Shown piece by piece: positions 8,521 to 16,231 of a stretch of 19,754 nucleotides of DNA. The stretch comes from CAYGAM01 sp964347915 (GTDB lineage Archaea > Thermoproteota > Nitrososphaeria > Nitrososphaerales > Nitrosopumilaceae): NCBI GenBank assembly GCA_964347915.1, contig CAYGAM010000038.1:1-19754 (forward strand), written 5' to 3'. The notes under the pieces are model-generated. The model did not search any database, was not told where the DNA came from, and saw only the letters and a list, made by a program, of their open reading frames with translations. Position numbers and translations under genes: made by a program. Within the stretch, counting starts at the first letter, position 1; each line of letters begins with the position of its first letter.

Positions 8521-8577
8521 TTTAGCCAATATATAGTTGTAAGAATCCGCCTTTGAGCAGACTTGCTCATTGCGCGC

Positions 8578-8650
8578 ATGACTGCATGATTCATGACTGC
8601 ATGATTCATTATTGCTGATTCATGACTGCATGATTCATTATTGCAGTGCG
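8578..8650. repeat. Short tandem repeat array upstream of the TFE-beta promoter
   Basis: The unit CATGACTGCATGATT occurs exactly at 8578-8592, 8593-8607 and 8622-8636. It is interleaved with a second unit beginning CATTATTGC at 8608 and 8637. Each junction creates ATGATTCAT, an odd palindrome, so the array presents repeated dyad half-sites. It lies about 60-130 bp upstream of the TFE-beta TATA-like box. Confidence 0.85.
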
Positions 8651-8739
8651 GCATGGCATGAAATGCTGCGCACTCGCGCCAGCAATGAGACGCAAGATTT
8701 GGCGCCTGGGCCTTGTGGAAGCAGCGCTTTTCAGTGCCG

Positions 8740-8943
8740 TCATCCGTGCAATGCAGGCAGGTATGATATCGGTTCCATGCTTGCGCCCAGGTCATCAGGC
8801 TCGCTGCCTCCAATCAGAATCTCAGGTACAAGATGCAGCTCCCTGTCCGGCTCTTGCAGTATGCCGCCCAGCACAAATGCGGCCACAATGACAGAAAGCA
8901 CGATTGGTATCATGAATACGGCAAACATAGTGCCCAGGGACAT
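8740..8943 (-). CDS. Small membrane protein of unknown function
   Basis: The product has 67 aa. One long hydrophobic segment (about residues 6-32, rich in Val, Ile, Ala, Phe) is followed by an acidic hydrophilic tail with Glu-Pro-Asp-Arg-Glu and Glu-Pro-Asp-Asp. I do not recognise a family. The ATG at 8943 is chosen because the TATA-like box AAGTATAAG is centred 28 nt upstream, the leaderless spacing shared by neighbouring genes; a TTG four codons earlier is possible. The topology would be one membrane anchor with a short soluble tail. It lies upstream of, and in the same direction as, the TFE-beta gene but is separated from it by 246 nt and a separate promoter. Confidence 0.65.
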   Translation of the reverse strand: MSLGTMFAVFMIPIVLSVIVAAFVLGGILQEPDRELHLVPEILIGGSEPDDLGASMEPISYLPALHG

Positions 8944-8966
8944 GCCATACGTCAAATAATGATTCT

Positions 8967-8975
8967 CTTATACTT
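8967..8975 (-). promoter_or_regulatory. TATA-like box of the 67-aa membrane protein gene
   Basis: The minus strand reads AAGTATAAG, centred 28 nt before the ATG at 8943. Confidence 0.6.
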
Positions 8976-9425
8976 ATTGGAGCAGTGCGGCATTCCTAGG
9001 TGGAACATCCGGCAGCGCAGAAAGCTCATCTTTTGGCAGAAGGCAGTGCAGAAAAGGTGCAGGCGCGGCAGGCTTTGGAGGATAGTTCATGCGGCCCATG
9101 ACTGCGCGGCATTCCGGCCGGCGAGAGGCTGCATAGATAAAATGCTGCAGGCGGCAGGATCATGCAAAAGCCATGCCTGCACAAAAAGCAATGCCCCTGG
9201 CATTCTGGCGCAGGCTGAGATTCATTCCGCTCTTTCAAGATTTTAGTTTTGCTGCAGTCATGCAGTGCATGCCGCCTCCCGGCAAAGTTTGGGCGGCCTG
9301 CACAAAATTTGCCGCAAATTCCATCATGGCTGAAAGCGAGGGCGGCAGGCTGCCGCTTTTCCTTGCGCCTCATACAGCGGACTGATTTTAGGATAATAGA
9401 AGAAGAGCCAAAGATGCCCATAAGA
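8976..9425. other. GC-rich divergent spacer, no gene seen
   Basis: Frames here are short, overlap each other on both strands and lack a TATA-like box at the expected distance. I see no repeat, RNA gene or recognisable protein remnant. Confidence 0.5.
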
Positions 9426-9434
9426 TTTAAAATA
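9426..9434 (+). promoter_or_regulatory. TATA-like box of the radical SAM gene
   Basis: TTTAAAATA is centred 31 nt before the ATG at 9461, inside an AT-rich stretch that stands out from the GC-rich spacer. Confidence 0.65.
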
Positions 9435-9460
9435 AATAAAAGAAGTGTTGCGTTAAAGGC

Positions 9461-11188
9461 ATGGGTTCCCCTAAGATAGTGCTCACAGCGGATCGTACGC
9501 TAATGTCTCCGTACAGGCACATCTCGCTGGCAACGTTTTTTGGATGCGCCCCTGCGCTTGACCCAAACAGGAACAAGCGGAGCTTTTGGTACAAAATACT
9601 AAAGAACCAGGTAACTCCCAAAGTGCTCTTTGATTTTATCTGCAACTATATTCCGCACACCAACGGCGTGGCAAACTATGCTCCGTACGGTCTGCGCAAG
9701 GTAGAGGCAGGCCTGCTGCGGGACGGGTTCAAGAGGGAAGAGGTGGTCGTCGCGCATCCTGACCACATAGAAAAATTCATCGGGCCTGATACGCTCGTAG
9801 TAGGAACGTACGAAATGGATCCTCTTGGGATGGGTCCCGTAACCATGACGTTTACGTACGGGCGCAAGCAGATGTCGTACGACGAATTTTACAACAGGGA
9901 GCTCCACATGAGAATAAACGCAGCAAAGGAAAAGACAGGCAGCAAGGCCAAGGTAATAGCCGGAGCTTCGGGCACATGGCAGTACAATTATGATCCTGAA
10001 AAAATTCACGAATACGGGCTGTATGCCATACTGGAAGGCGAGCTGGGCGGAATTGCGCCAGAGATAGACGGGCACGCCGGCAGGTTTTTCAAGTATCTGA
10101 TAAACGGCGACTTTGAAAACATGGATCCGTTCAGAAAGCGGAGCGACTTTAAGGTAAACATCAAGGAATTTGAGCGCGGCGGATGCAAGATACACGGAAG
10201 ATTTGTAAACTTTTGGGACAGGCCCGACATTGAGGACATACCGGACATAGTGGAGCCTAGCATGCACGGGATGATAGAGGTTATGCGCGGATGCGGCAGA
10301 GGCTGCAAGTTTTGCGATGTTACGCTCAGGGCGCTGCGGTACTATCCGCCGGAAAAGGTCAAAAAGGAGATTGAAGTAAACATCAAAAAGGGACACGAAA
10401 CATCGGCATGGATTCACAGCGACGATATCTTTGTCTACGGGCTGGACCCGCGCACAAGCAAGGGAATGGAACCGAATCGTGAGGCTCTTGAGGAACTGTT
10501 TACTGCAATAATGTCTACGGGCGTTTCGCACACAAACCCCACGCACGGCACCCTGGCAGGCGCAATAGCGGACGAGAAGGTTATTCCCAGCATATCAAAG
10601 ATCATAAGATCCAGTCCGAGCAACATGACGGGAATTCAGTGTGGCTTTGAGACAGGAAGCCTAAGGCTCATTGAAAAGTATGCCGACAGAAAGCTTGCGC
10701 CATATGCGCCAAGCGAGTGGCACTGGGTGCTAAAAGAGGGCGTAAAGTGCCTCAACGAGCACTATTGGGTTCCTGCATTTACCCTCATCATGGGCCTTGA
10801 CAACGACGAGACTCCCGAAGACTCTTGGGAAACCATACGCGTAATCAACGAGATGGAAAAGGAGCAGCCTGACTCAATGTTTACCACTACGCCGCTCACG
10901 TTTGTTCCAATAGGGCTGCTTGAAAAGTCGGAATTCTTCAACATAGGAAACGAGATGGATCCGGCTCAGCTTGGGGTAATGTACAAGACATGGCAGCACA
11001 ATTTCAAGTATGGCATTCAAAAGTTTATGACAAAGACTGGAGGGCACGGCTCGGCGCAAAAATTTCTCTTCAATTCCATTGCGCGCGCGCTAGGCGGCGT
11101 GCCTCTGGGTGCAATGGAAAGGTACGCCCGCAGGCGGAGCGCAGAGCACGAAAAAGTCATTGAGACCATCAAGGTAAAGTATTGGTAA
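9461..11188 (+). CDS. Radical SAM protein of the B12-binding/YgiQ-like type
   Basis: The product has 575 aa. The CxxxCxxC motif that holds the radical SAM [4Fe-4S] cluster is at Cys278, Cys282 and Cys285 (Met-Arg-Gly-Cys-Gly-Arg-Gly-Cys-Lys-Phe-Cys). Downstream elements fit a radical SAM barrel: Ser-Asp-Asp-Ile-Phe after the third strand, Gly-Phe-Glu-Thr-Gly-Ser, and Thr-Leu-Ile-Met-Gly-Leu. The first ~260 residues resemble the N-terminal domain of B12-binding radical SAM proteins, but I do not see the classical DxHxxG cobalamin motif, so cobalamin binding is uncertain. The substrate is unknown; family members do methylations, methylthiolations and rearrangements, and none can be chosen from sequence. 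It appears monocistronic and leaderless. Codon use looks like the neighbouring core genes, with no sign of recent transfer. Confidence 0.85.
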   Translation: MGSPKIVLTADRTLMSPYRHISLATFFGCAPALDPNRNKRSFWYKILKNQVTPKVLFDFICNYIPHTNGVANYAPYGLRKVEAGLLRDGFKREEVVVAHPDHIEKFIGPDTLVVGTYEMDPLGMGPVTMTFTYGRKQMSYDEFYNRELHMRINAAKEKTGSKAKVIAGASGTWQYNYDPEKIHEYGLYAILEGELGGIAPEIDGHAGRFFKYLINGDFENMDPFRKRSDFKVNIKEFERGGCKIHGRFVNFWDRPDIEDIPDIVEPSMHGMIEVMRGCGRGCKFCDVTLRALRYYPPEKVKKEIEVNIKKGHETSAWIHSDDIFVYGLDPRTSKGMEPNREALEELFTAIMSTGVSHTNPTHGTLAGAIADEKVIPSISKIIRSSPSNMTGIQCGFETGSLRLIEKYADRKLAPYAPSEWHWVLKEGVKCLNEHYWVPAFTLIMGLDNDETPEDSWETIRVINEMEKEQPDSMFTTTPLTFVPIGLLEKSEFFNIGNEMDPAQLGVMYKTWQHNFKYGIQKFMTKTGGHGSAQKFLFNSIARALGGVPLGAMERYARRRSAEHEKVIETIKVKYW

Positions 11189-11323
11189 AGGCGGCAAAAA
11201 GCGCCCGCACCCTCATATTGTCCTGATGCGCCAGGCGTTCAGATCATATTTTGAGATCGGATGCAGTCCTGCTTGGATGATCAAGACATCAAGATTGGCG
11301 GCTCTGCCGGAGGCAATTCCAAA

Positions 11324-11332
11324 TGTATAAAT
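11324..11332 (+). promoter_or_regulatory. TATA-like box of the S30e gene
   Basis: TGTATAAAT is centred about 28 nt before the ATG at 11356. It also shows why the in-frame ATG at 11323 is not the start, since that codon would lie in the promoter. Confidence 0.65.
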
Positions 11333-11355
11333 TTCATTCAGGAGTTGCACCAGGC

Positions 11356-11544
11356 ATGGCAACTCACGGATCTCTTACCAAGGCCGGCAAGGTCAGAAGC
11401 CAAACGCCAAAGGTGGAAGGAAGAAAAAGGACCGGAACAAATTCCAGCCTCAGAAACAAGAGCAACTACAAGAAAAGGTTTGACGCCAATCACCCAAGAT
11501 TTCCAGGGCAAAACAAGCCAGGACAGAGACGCAGAAGGCGATAG
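11356..11544 (+). CDS. rps30e: Ribosomal protein S30e
   Basis: The product has 62 aa, a normal length for this small basic protein of the 30S subunit found in archaea and eukaryotes. The N-terminus Met-Ala-Thr-His-Gly-Ser-Leu-Thr-Lys-Ala-Gly-Lys-Val-Arg-Ser-Gln-Thr-Pro-Lys is the family signature. It is followed by Gly-Arg-Lys-Arg, Arg-Asn-Lys-Ser-Asn-Tyr and a polyarginine end after Lys-Pro-Gly-Gln. The start at 11356 gives exactly this N-terminus and fits the TATA spacing. It stands alone, 167 nt after the radical SAM gene with its own promoter. A T-rich stretch follows the stop (about 11551-11563). Confidence 0.95.
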   Translation: MATHGSLTKAGKVRSQTPKVEGRKRTGTNSSLRNKSNYKKRFDANHPRFPGQNKPGQRRRRR

Positions 11545-11550
11545 TCCGCG

Positions 11551-11600
11551 TCTTTTTCATTTTCAGGCTGCGCTGTGCTGCATGTGAAAGTGTTTTTTTG
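11551..11600 (+). terminator. T-rich terminator region after S30e
   Basis: Two plus-strand T-tracts, CTTTTTCATTTTC just after the stop and a run of seven T near 11592-11598, fit archaeal U-rich termination. The second ends just before the 94-nt element. Confidence 0.45.
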
Positions 11601-11604
11601 GTAT

Positions 11605-11698
11605 AAGGTCAGGTCCAGATTTGGTTCGTGCCTAGCATCTGTGTCTGTGAGATGCCGTCGTGCCCGCATATTGATCAAAATGTCGTAGAACTGACCTT
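11605..11698 (+). ncRNA. 94-nt conserved non-coding element, copy 1 (RNA gene or MITE-like)
   Basis: This aligns without gaps to the reverse complement of 18983-19076, identical at 69 of 94 positions by my count. The ends are exactly complementary (AAGGTCAG at 11605-11612, CTGACCTT at 11691-11698). An internal hairpin is possible, with GCATCT pairing to AGATGC around a 9-nt loop. Similarity stops sharply at both ends. It is not a tRNA: there is no T-arm or anticodon arm. Strand is set by the stem and by the S30e direction and is arbitrary. No good TATA box lies 25-30 nt upstream. Confidence 0.55.
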
Positions 11699-11937
11699 GT
11701 ACTTTTGTTGAATTGCTGCTGATGCGTCAATCGCCCGCCATGCTCCAGATCAAAAATGATGCCGCTTCGCAGCATTACGCGCAGGCGCCGCTTCTATTAT
11801 CCTGCAACGCCTGTGCAAAAGTGCGGCGCTATTCCAGGGCTGCCAGTTAGCATTATGCGAGATTGAGGCATCGCTCATGCCACGCAAGGCGCTGACGCGA
11901 AGCCATTCCAAAATGAAAATAGAAAAGAATTGGGATC
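11699..11937. other. Convergent spacer between the 94-nt element and amoA
   Basis: No supported gene. A T-rich tract on the minus strand just after the amoA stop (11905-11937, reading TTCTTTTCTATTTTC) is a likely amoA terminator. Confidence 0.5.
11911..11937 (-). terminator. T-rich terminator of amoA
   Basis: Directly after the amoA TAA the minus strand contains TTCTTTTCTATTTTC, resembling the U-rich tracts after amoX and amoC. No strong hairpin is evident. Confidence 0.5.
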
Positions 11938-12588
11938 TTAGTCCCACTTTGACCATGCGGCCATCCATCTGTACGTCCACGTTGTCAGCTTGCAGCCTAA
12001 GGCCGTGAACGTTACCGATAAGACAGCGCCAGCTCCGGCGCCCAGCGCTACTGGGCTATTGTAGAACTTGCCGACCTGCGGTTCTATCGGTGTCATGTAT
12101 GGAGGCAGTGTTGGCCGAGGATACTTGAATGCCGTTTCCAGCGGATCTGCTACCGTCAATAAGTTTACCATATTGAACAGCGGCAGCGACATTCCCACCA
12201 GTACGCCACCAAACAGGATCAACGAGTGCTTGTTTCTCTTCGTAGCCCAATAGGCCAAGTCCATCAGCATTGCGGACGGAAGCCAGACCGGTGTGACTAT
12301 AAAGTCGTATGGATAGCCGAGTGCAAACCATGCACCTTTTGCGACCCATGTGTACACCGTCATTATCAGGGCATAATACGTTGCTGTTCCTGGAACGCCG
12401 GTAAACGTCAGATAGTATGCTGCGCCTACCGCCAACATCAGTGTTTGCGATATTGAAAATATTACAAACGAAGTCCAAGCCCAGTCAGTGTAGAAGATAT
12501 AGTCTCCTGCGTTGATTGTCAGTAGTGTAGAGTTTACTGCAACTACCACTATGAATAGGTAGTGCGTACATCGTCTTAGCCAGACCAT
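11938..12588 (-). CDS. amoA: Ammonia monooxygenase subunit A
   Basis: The product has 216 aa, the standard length of archaeal AmoA. AmoA is an integral membrane subunit of ammonia monooxygenase, which oxidises ammonia to hydroxylamine at the start of energy metabolism. The N-terminus Met-Val-Trp-Leu-Arg-Arg-Cys-Thr-His-Tyr-Leu-Phe, the segment Phe-Tyr-Thr-Asp-Trp-Ala-Trp-Thr, and the C-terminal Trp-Met-Ala-Ala-Trp-Ser-Lys-Trp-Asp are the archaeal pattern. About six hydrophobic segments are visible. The ATG lies about 28 nt from a strong TATA box, so the mRNA is nearly leaderless. It faces the same way as amoX and amoC but is separated from amoX by 1.5 kb, so it is probably its own transcription unit. 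The gene is visibly less GC-rich than the flanking spacer. Confidence 0.98.
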   Translation of the reverse strand: MVWLRRCTHYLFIVVVAVNSTLLTINAGDYIFYTDWAWTSFVIFSISQTLMLAVGAAYYLTFTGVPGTATYYALIMTVYTWVAKGAWFALGYPYDFIVTPVWLPSAMLMDLAYWATKRNKHSLILFGGVLVGMSLPLFNMVNLLTVADPLETAFKYPRPTLPPYMTPIEPQVGKFYNSPVALGAGAGAVLSVTFTALGCKLTTWTYRWMAAWSKWD

Positions 12589-12610
12589 TGTTTAGTAAGC
12601 CAAACGATTA

Positions 12611-12620
12611 GTATATAAAA
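12611..12620 (-). promoter_or_regulatory. TATA box of amoA
   Basis: The minus strand reads TTTTATATAC, centred about 28 nt before the ATG at 12588. It is the strongest TATA match in the window. Confidence 0.75.
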
Positions 12621-14089
12621 TTTTAGACTGCCAAGTGAGCACCAGTATAGGCTGCCTGCGGCGTGCTAATGCCGGAAGCGGCGCAAGTCCAGAGTCCGAA
12701 CCAGATTCGCGACAGGCAAACCCGAAGAATGTTTGCTGCTTTTGCAAGCAGGCAGGGCGTCCCGGATGCCAGCATGCGCTGCCCTTGCTGTCCAAGAATG
12801 CGGCGGCCGGCGTTGCGGCGCGCGGCCTGGCGGCAGGAGGCTTTGCGCATTTTGCGCCGTTCCCGCAACCTGCATGCAGCGCGGTCCGCACAGATTGCAG
12901 GCAGTCTGACGCTGGAATTTGCAAGAGTCATGTCGCCATTCGCGAATTTGCTCCCGCCATGAATGCAAATTTGCAGACACGGCTACGCAAAATGCGCCCG
13001 GCTGCATCATGTCCTGATTTTCTGCTCTATTCCGCCCAGGAATCCTGTCAGGCTGAATCTTGTGCGAGCAGGCGCGCATGGCATCTCTGCAGGAAGGCTC
13101 AAAGGCAGAAAAAAGATCCAATGCTGTCAGGCAGCAAAGCACGGCGCGCAGGCAATGCCAGCAAAGCGAGGCTGCGCGAACACAGCACTGTCGGAATCTT
13201 GCGTCAGCCATGCTGCGAACAGATATGCGCGAACATGCCCAGCCATGCTCTCAGACTGCCCCAAATTGCGCGCGTGCAGGAGATGCGCGCATCAGGCGCA
13301 CGACCTCGGACCGGCGGCAGGACATCAGATGATTTGGCAATGCAGACACAGCTGCGCCGGACGCGGAGAATTTCAGCCTCAGTCTGCGCGTTTATGCAAA
13401 CCAGCATCTCCTGAAACTACGCCTGATGCAGTTTCCGGCTCCAAGCGCTGCCCGGACATGGATGCTGCTGAGAGTCAAGCCTGTCCCATGCAGGACAGCC
13501 TGTCCGCAGTTTTCCTGCACAGCCAGTCAAGAGCAGTTTTGCCAGCAGGAATGCAAAGCCGCACCAGGCGTCAGGACGCGATGGCATGCCGGCCCAAACT
13601 GTGCGGCGCCGGCGCGCAAGATGCTTTGCAAATTGCATTTTCGAGAAATCGTGCAGATGCAAAATTTTGCGCCTCAGAAATGCCGCATTCCCAGGCTCCA
13701 TATTTCGCGCGCATGGATCCGTGATTCATCCAGTCCAAAGTTTTCACGGGCGCCGGTCATCTCCAGATTCATGTTCCGCACTCTTTGATCCTGAGCAGAA
13801 TCCGGCATGGCTTTCACTCAAGCGGTCTGCGCATGAAGATCACAGTCATACGGCATGATGATCTCGGCGTCCCCGCCGCGCAAGAGCCCGCTTCCCAGAT
13901 GCCAATTTTCCCACTCCGGTTCAAGACTGCAGAATAGGATCGCAATCAGGCAGATTGTTTTGCGCCAGTCATGCAGGCGGCGGCCTGGCAGAGGCTCCAG
14001 GACACGTTCCAGGCGCTGCGGGATGTTTTTCTGTCCGCTCGGCAAATCGCGCAGGCGTAACGCAAAATGCAATTATCTCTAGACTAGTG
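12621..14089. other. 1.5-kb GC-rich spacer between amoA and amoX
   Basis: No gene is supported. Open frames up to about 260 codons exist, but several overlap in different frames on both strands, are rich in Cys, Arg, Ala, Gln and His, show no known motif, and lack a TATA-like box at 26-31 nt. The sequence is dominated by words such as GCATGC, TGCAGG and GCGCGC, and is more GC-rich than the amo genes. It could be decayed coding DNA, but I cannot identify any parent gene. Confidence 0.55.
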
Positions 14090-14123
14090 AAAAATAGAAA
14101 AACAGAGGAAGAATAGCTTCCTA
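14090..14123 (-). terminator. Terminator of amoX
   Basis: On the minus strand, starting at the last base of the TAG stop, GGAAG and CTTCC form a short hairpin around CTATT, followed by TCTGTTTTTCTATTTTTC. Confidence 0.6.
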
Positions 14124-14483
14124 GTGTCCTACGGCCAGCGCAATCGCGATTGTGCCTGCTGCCGTGCCGGCCAGCGTTACGCCTATTATGCCGTTTGAAT
14201 TTTGTGTTGAACCCTCTTGCATTACTTTAACGCAAAACAGGTATCCTATTGCCTCAACTATTGTCAGTACTATGAAAGCATAGTGTCCGCTTGGAGTTGG
14301 GTATGCCCAAGGATAGTAAAAGTATCCTGCAGCAGTACCGCCAAATGTTGCCAGCCATGCTGCGATGTAGGATATTGTGATGAGACCAGTCATGTTCTCA
14401 ACACGTCTGCCAATCATCTTCTCTACATCTGCTTGTCCAGCGCCACCGGCACCGCCTGAGCCAAATCCCTTTGGTAGAGTCAT
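14121..14483 (-). CDS. amoX: Ammonia monooxygenase-associated subunit AmoX
   Basis: The product has 120 aa. It matches the small membrane protein found in archaeal amo clusters between amoA and amoC, shown in recent work to be part of the archaeal AMO complex. A Gly-rich soluble N-terminus (about 1-30) with Gly-Ser-Gly-Gly-Ala-Gly-Gly is followed by three hydrophobic segments at about 33-57, 67-88 and 98-119. The ATG is centred 28 nt from the TATA-like box, and a hairpin plus T-tract follows the stop, so it probably forms a monocistronic unit. Flanking spacers of 1.5 kb and 1.1 kb are unusually long for this cluster. Confidence 0.92.
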   Translation of the reverse strand: MTLPKGFGSGGAGGAGQADVEKMIGRRVENMTGLITISYIAAWLATFGGTAAGYFYYPWAYPTPSGHYAFIVLTIVEAIGYLFCVKVMQEGSTQNSNGIIGVTLAGTAAGTIAIALAVGH

Positions 14484-14506
14484 CTGTAGTTTATACTATT
14501 GAGAAT

Positions 14507-14515
14507 CTTTTTAAG
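14507..14515 (-). promoter_or_regulatory. TATA-like box of amoX
   Basis: The minus strand reads CTTAAAAAG, centred 28 nt before the ATG at 14483. Confidence 0.6.
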
Positions 14516-15528
14516 TCTTTCTAGAGTTTCGGCGGTGCCGCATAGCGCGAGCATTTTGCGAAAACGTGCAGCATTTTACAGAAATCTATCAAAATCCTGC
14601 GCTGAATAACCCAAAATTTGCATCCCTAAGCAGACTTTAGTGAAGAAAGTCAAAGATGTGCAGCACGATGCAGGGCTGCCGAAATGACGCGGCGGCCTCT
14701 CAAGGATCGTCAATGCGGCAACTATGTCAGCATTGCCGCTGCACAAAGCCGCCGGATGCTGTTTCCGGTTCCCAAAACGCGGTTCCTGAAGCATGCAAAG
14801 CGCGACATTGCTCCCGCCTGTTTGCACTGCGGCGCGTGCTCAGCCAGGAGCGCGCATTCGATGCCGCCGTAAAGCGCACGGTCTTGCCAGCAGCCAAGCA
14901 TTATGAGCAGTCCGAATCTAATGCAGTGAATCATACCATGCAAGACCAGGTGCTTTGTTGCCGGAAACAGATGCGTCAGCACGCGGCGATGCGCTCTTGG
15001 TGCCCAGGCAGAACAAGCATGCAATGATTCCAGGCTTGCAGGATTGGCAGTTTCTGGGCGGCCAAGCCGCATATTGCAGAAACTCAGAATGCGCCAGCAG
15101 GACGGGCGGTTTGAGAAATCCTGCGCCCGCACATACGACAACCGGCCACCCCCAAAACAATGACTGCAGCGTTGTCATTTCAGTATATGTACGCTAGTGA
15201 AGGCGCATCAGTCCGTCCCGCAGGACGGCGGCGCCGCGGACTCAACACTTTTCCCAAGGCATTTTGAGATCAGGATGGACAGGAGCGGACGCGCACATGA
15301 AATTCCCCAAGGACCGCAGTGAGTGCGGCAGGCTTTCCGCAGGCATGCTTCCGCAGATCTGTCTCGGCGCATCGCAAGTGCGGCAAGATGAGCAGCGAGT
15401 CAGCAATGAGTGCGGACAAGTTTGATATTTGATGCGGGCAGAAATTGCAGCATCGTTCCAGCAGGCATTCCGGCAACGTACCCCGAGCAGGACGTCACTA
15501 GACTGAATCATGCCAAGTAAAATAAAAG
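14516..15528. other. 1.0-kb GC-rich spacer between amoX and amoC
   Basis: No gene is supported. Frames are short, overlapping and motif-free. One possible structured element with a TATA-like box on the plus strand is listed separately (15182-15251). Confidence 0.55.
15182..15251 (+). ncRNA. Possible small RNA locus: TATA-like box plus GC-rich fold
   Basis: AGTATATGTA (15182-15191) would place a start near 15212. There CCGTCC (15213-15218) pairs with GGACGG (15223-15228), or alternatively AGTCCG (15210-15215) pairs with CGGACT (15237-15242). A short T-run follows at 15248-15251. No open frame fits. The evidence is weak. Confidence 0.25.
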
Positions 15529-15549
15529 AAAAAATGCTTGCGCATTTTT
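15529..15549 (-). terminator. Intrinsic-like terminator of amoC
   Basis: On the minus strand, just after the amoC stop, AAAATGC (15548-15542) and GCATTTT (15537-15531) form a perfect 7-bp hairpin around GCAA, followed by TTCTTTTATTTT. Confidence 0.75.
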
Positions 15550-15553
15550 GTTC

Positions 15554-16117
15554 TTAGGGTATTGCACGGCTGTACAATTTGCCTTCCAGAGCCATCTTGT
15601 ACATTTCGGCAACGTATGGATTTTCGCCAGGGGTTTCTGCGCCCAGTTCGACTAGTCGTGCATACACTCTTACGACGTATGCGAGTGCGCCCATAAAGGC
15701 CACAACAACTCCCATGTTGAACATCCAGTGGTTTGGTACTGCAAATATTTCCTCTACGAACCAAAAGTGCCACATCTCATTTACTCCTATCGTGAACATT
15801 GTTGCAAGATATCCAAGAATGGTCATCTTGAGTCCAGTGTTCATCGAGTTGTTGGGGCCTCTGAGAACGGGCACGCGCCTATCATAGATCGCAACAGCTC
15901 CCCATCCCAGCGGCAGTGCTACAAAGTGAGAGTACAGCCACCAGTGTGCGGGCGTGAATGCGCTATCCCGGATAGACGTCTGGTGCAGAGAACCGTCGAC
16001 AAAGTTGTCTACTTCAACCGACGCTGCAGTAGATCCCATAGCAATGACGATAAGCCAGATCTTCTTGAGTCTCTGGATTTCGACTTCCTTTGGAATCAGT
16101 GCGGGCATTTGTGCCAT
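15554..16117 (-). CDS. amoC: Ammonia monooxygenase subunit C
   Basis: The product has 187 aa, typical of archaeal AmoC. It is a membrane subunit of AMO that contributes to the copper site(s) in the membrane. Recognisable stretches are Pro-Ala-His-Trp-Trp-Leu-Tyr-Ser-His-Phe-Val-Ala-Leu-Pro-Leu-Gly-Trp-Gly, and Asn-Glu-Met-Trp-His-Phe-Trp-Phe-Val-Glu-Glu-Ile-Phe-Ala-Val-Pro-Asn-His-Trp, whose His and Glu residues are candidate metal ligands. The C-terminus Leu-Glu-Gly-Lys-Leu-Tyr-Ser-Arg-Ala is conserved in the family. The ATG lies 29 nt from its TATA box. The gene is divergent from amoB and shares a 259-nt AT-rich control region with it. A strong terminator follows, so read-through to amoX is unlikely. 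Confidence 0.98.
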   Translation of the reverse strand: MAQMPALIPKEVEIQRLKKIWLIVIAMGSTAASVEVDNFVDGSLHQTSIRDSAFTPAHWWLYSHFVALPLGWGAVAIYDRRVPVLRGPNNSMNTGLKMTILGYLATMFTIGVNEMWHFWFVEEIFAVPNHWMFNMGVVVAFMGALAYVVRVYARLVELGAETPGENPYVAEMYKMALEGKLYSRAIP

Positions 16118-16140
16118 AGTAGTAGTGTCTCTGCATTCGC

Positions 16141-16150
16141 ATATAAAATA
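16141..16150 (-). promoter_or_regulatory. TATA box of amoC
   Basis: The minus strand reads TATTTTATAT, centred 29 nt before the ATG at 16117. Confidence 0.7.
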
Positions 16151-16231
16151 AGAGCTTATTTGCGGCTAAATTTTACTATATTTTTCTTGCATTCAGACAA
16201 TATTATATCAATTATTTACATGAATTCCTGT

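Noticed and set aside
7684..8556. 290-codon plus-strand frame rich in Leu, Phe, Cys and Arg
   Set aside because: It is the antisense image of the Lys/Ala/Pro-rich TFE-beta tail (AAG/GCC codons read backwards). It has no promoter and no motif.
9599..10546. 315-codon minus-strand frame
   Set aside because: It is antisense to the radical SAM gene, whose plus frame has the CxxxCxxC motif and a promoter.
11605..11698. tRNA gene
   Set aside because: Complementary ends resemble an acceptor stem, but there is no T-arm GTTCRA consensus, anticodon arm or D-arm, and the 94-nt fold does not give a cloverleaf.
12635..13724. Overlapping 259- and 253-codon plus frames in the amoA-amoX spacer
   Set aside because: They overlap in different frames, are rich in Cys, Arg, Ala, Gln and His, have no TATA-like box at the right distance and no recognisable motif. 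They look like chance frames in GC-rich DNA.
13411..14785. Similar 20-mers with GATGC-GTTTCCGG-TCC at about 13424 and 14752, giving Pro-Asp-Ala-Val-Ser-Gly-Ser in both frames
   Set aside because: The similarity covers only about 20-30 nt and does not extend on either side. Chance is likely in sequence of this composition.
14918..15178. 86-codon minus frame in the amoX-amoC spacer
   Set aside because: The Cys/Trp/Pro-rich product has no TATA-like box about 28 nt upstream on the minus strand and no recognisable domain.
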